From contig NZ_SOSC01000002.1 of NCBI RefSeq assembly GCF_005049285.1, forward strand, positions 248,001 to 312,000: a stretch of DNA of 64,000 nucleotides. The letters are read 5' to 3'. A program made the position numbers and the translations under genes. A model generated the notes under the pieces. It ran no database searches. It was given only the letters and a program-made list of their open reading frames with translations, and was not told where the DNA came from. This DNA is from Halorientalis salina (GTDB taxonomy: Archaea > Halobacteriota > Halobacteria > Halobacteriales > Haloarculaceae). Of the stretch, positions 63,575 to 64,000 are shown piece after piece (within the stretch, counting starts at the first letter, position 1; each line of letters begins with the position of its first letter).

Positions 63575-64000
63575 TCAGCTCCGCGTCTGGACTCGCACGA
63601 GATCGTTTTCCATGACGCTCACTACCTCGTTCAGTCGGTCCTGCCACTTCTCGATGGTCGTTTCGGTGGTTTCCTGTACCGATTCGAGTTCGCGCCGCTG
63701 GTCGGGCGGCAGTTCCGGCAGTTCGTTCCCGCAGGCCTCACAGTAGTCGTCCTCCAGTTTGTCGACGTCCGTCCGGCACTGGAGACACTCCCAGTGGACG
63801 GGCAACTCCCGGCTGCACTCCCCACAGAGTTTCGAGTCCCGGTCGGCGTCGTAGCCACATTTGGGACATTTCACCGTCGTCAGGATGTCCACATAGTCCA
63901 GGAACCGATTCACGACCTCCAGTTCGTATCGCAGCAAAAAGAGCACGCGCTCGGTCAACTTCGCGTACGCCTGCTGTTGGGCCTGCGAGTCCGTGTTCAG
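63575..64000 (-). CDS. Double zinc-ribbon protein, truncated by window edge
   Basis: The reading frame on the minus strand stays open through 64000, so the N-terminus is outside the window (a TTG at 63958 is not needed as the start). The visible C-terminal part holds two zinc ribbons: CPKCGYDADRDSKLCGEC and CLQCRTDVDKLEDDYCEAC. It ends with a helical, coiled-coil-like segment (TIEKWQDRLNEVVSVMENDL). No specific family identified. Confidence 0.8.
   Translation of the reverse strand: MNTDSQAQQQAYAKLTERVLFLLRYELEVVNRFLDYVDILTTVKCPKCGYDADRDSKLCGECSRELPVHWECLQCRTDVDKLEDDYCEACGNELPELPPDQRRELESVQETTETTIEKWQDRLNEVVSVMENDLVRVQTRS

Overview
The window is a stretch of chromosome from an extremely halophilic archaeon (class Halobacteria). 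The evidence is high G+C coding sequence with strong G/C third positions, very acidic proteins, twin-arginine/lipobox signal peptides, archaeal L11 and L1-L10-L12 ribosomal genes, an archaeal RfcL clamp loader, HMG-CoA synthase for isoprenoid lipids, HalOD1 and Bat-type signalling proteins, and leaderless starts 25-30 nt after TATA boxes. A family-level assignment is not possible from the sequence alone. Genes are densely packed on both strands. I found no rRNA, tRNA or CRISPR array.

Layout. 0-11 kb: conserved haloarchaeal proteins, an EamA exporter, a CBS protein, an RNase H-fold protein, a lipoprotein/SppA/DUF4350 envelope operon, malic enzyme maeB with a duplicated scrap of its 3' end, a short CtaA and rfcL. 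11-15 kb: a metal-homeostasis block, NikR followed by a ZnuABC-type importer, with palindromes at both promoters; a NiCoT-type nickel transporter lies further on at 33 kb. 15-19 kb: a membrane hydrolase, an HTH regulator, a membrane metalloprotease and HMG-CoA synthase. 19-26 kb: cell-surface genes (surface glycoprotein, lipoprotein, pilin-like Ig protein); from about 23.0 to 25.8 kb the base composition is clearly less GC-rich. 26-31 kb: DUF2150, a zinc-ribbon protein, a TatD-like hydrolase, a Ca2+/Na+ exchanger, an MDR dehydrogenase and a NYN protein. 31-33 kb: two Bat-like HTH regulators around a HalOD1 protein. 33-41 kb: nickel transporter, ThiC, DoxX, a tandem VOC protein, a DRG GTPase, a KhtT-like subunit with its CPA2 antiporter, and a histidine kinase. 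42-46 kb: ribosomal genes with a structured gap after L11 and a structured leader before L1. 46-50 kb: a 7TM histidine kinase, a TctA/DUF112 permease and CorA. 50-52.5 kb: an ArlD/E-domain protein followed by an actin-like protein. 52.8-60 kb: two paralogous PH-domain/helical proteins (one with a C-terminal Mrr-like domain) on either side of a P450, a DUF1508 protein and a large N6-adenine DNA methylase. 60-64 kb: small regulators, an M48 protease, an arylsulfotransferase-like protein, a Cys-rich microprotein and a truncated double-zinc-ribbon protein.

The strongest non-genic signal is an 85-bp imperfect palindrome present three times (36697-36781, 49266-49350, 55965-56049). In all three copies the last three bases at the same end of the element are exactly the TGA stop codon of the adjoining gene. 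The two convergent copies are fitted between two stop codons with almost no spare bases. The best candidates for an under-described protein system are the ArlD/E-actin pair and the PH-domain/Mrr-like/methylase cluster.
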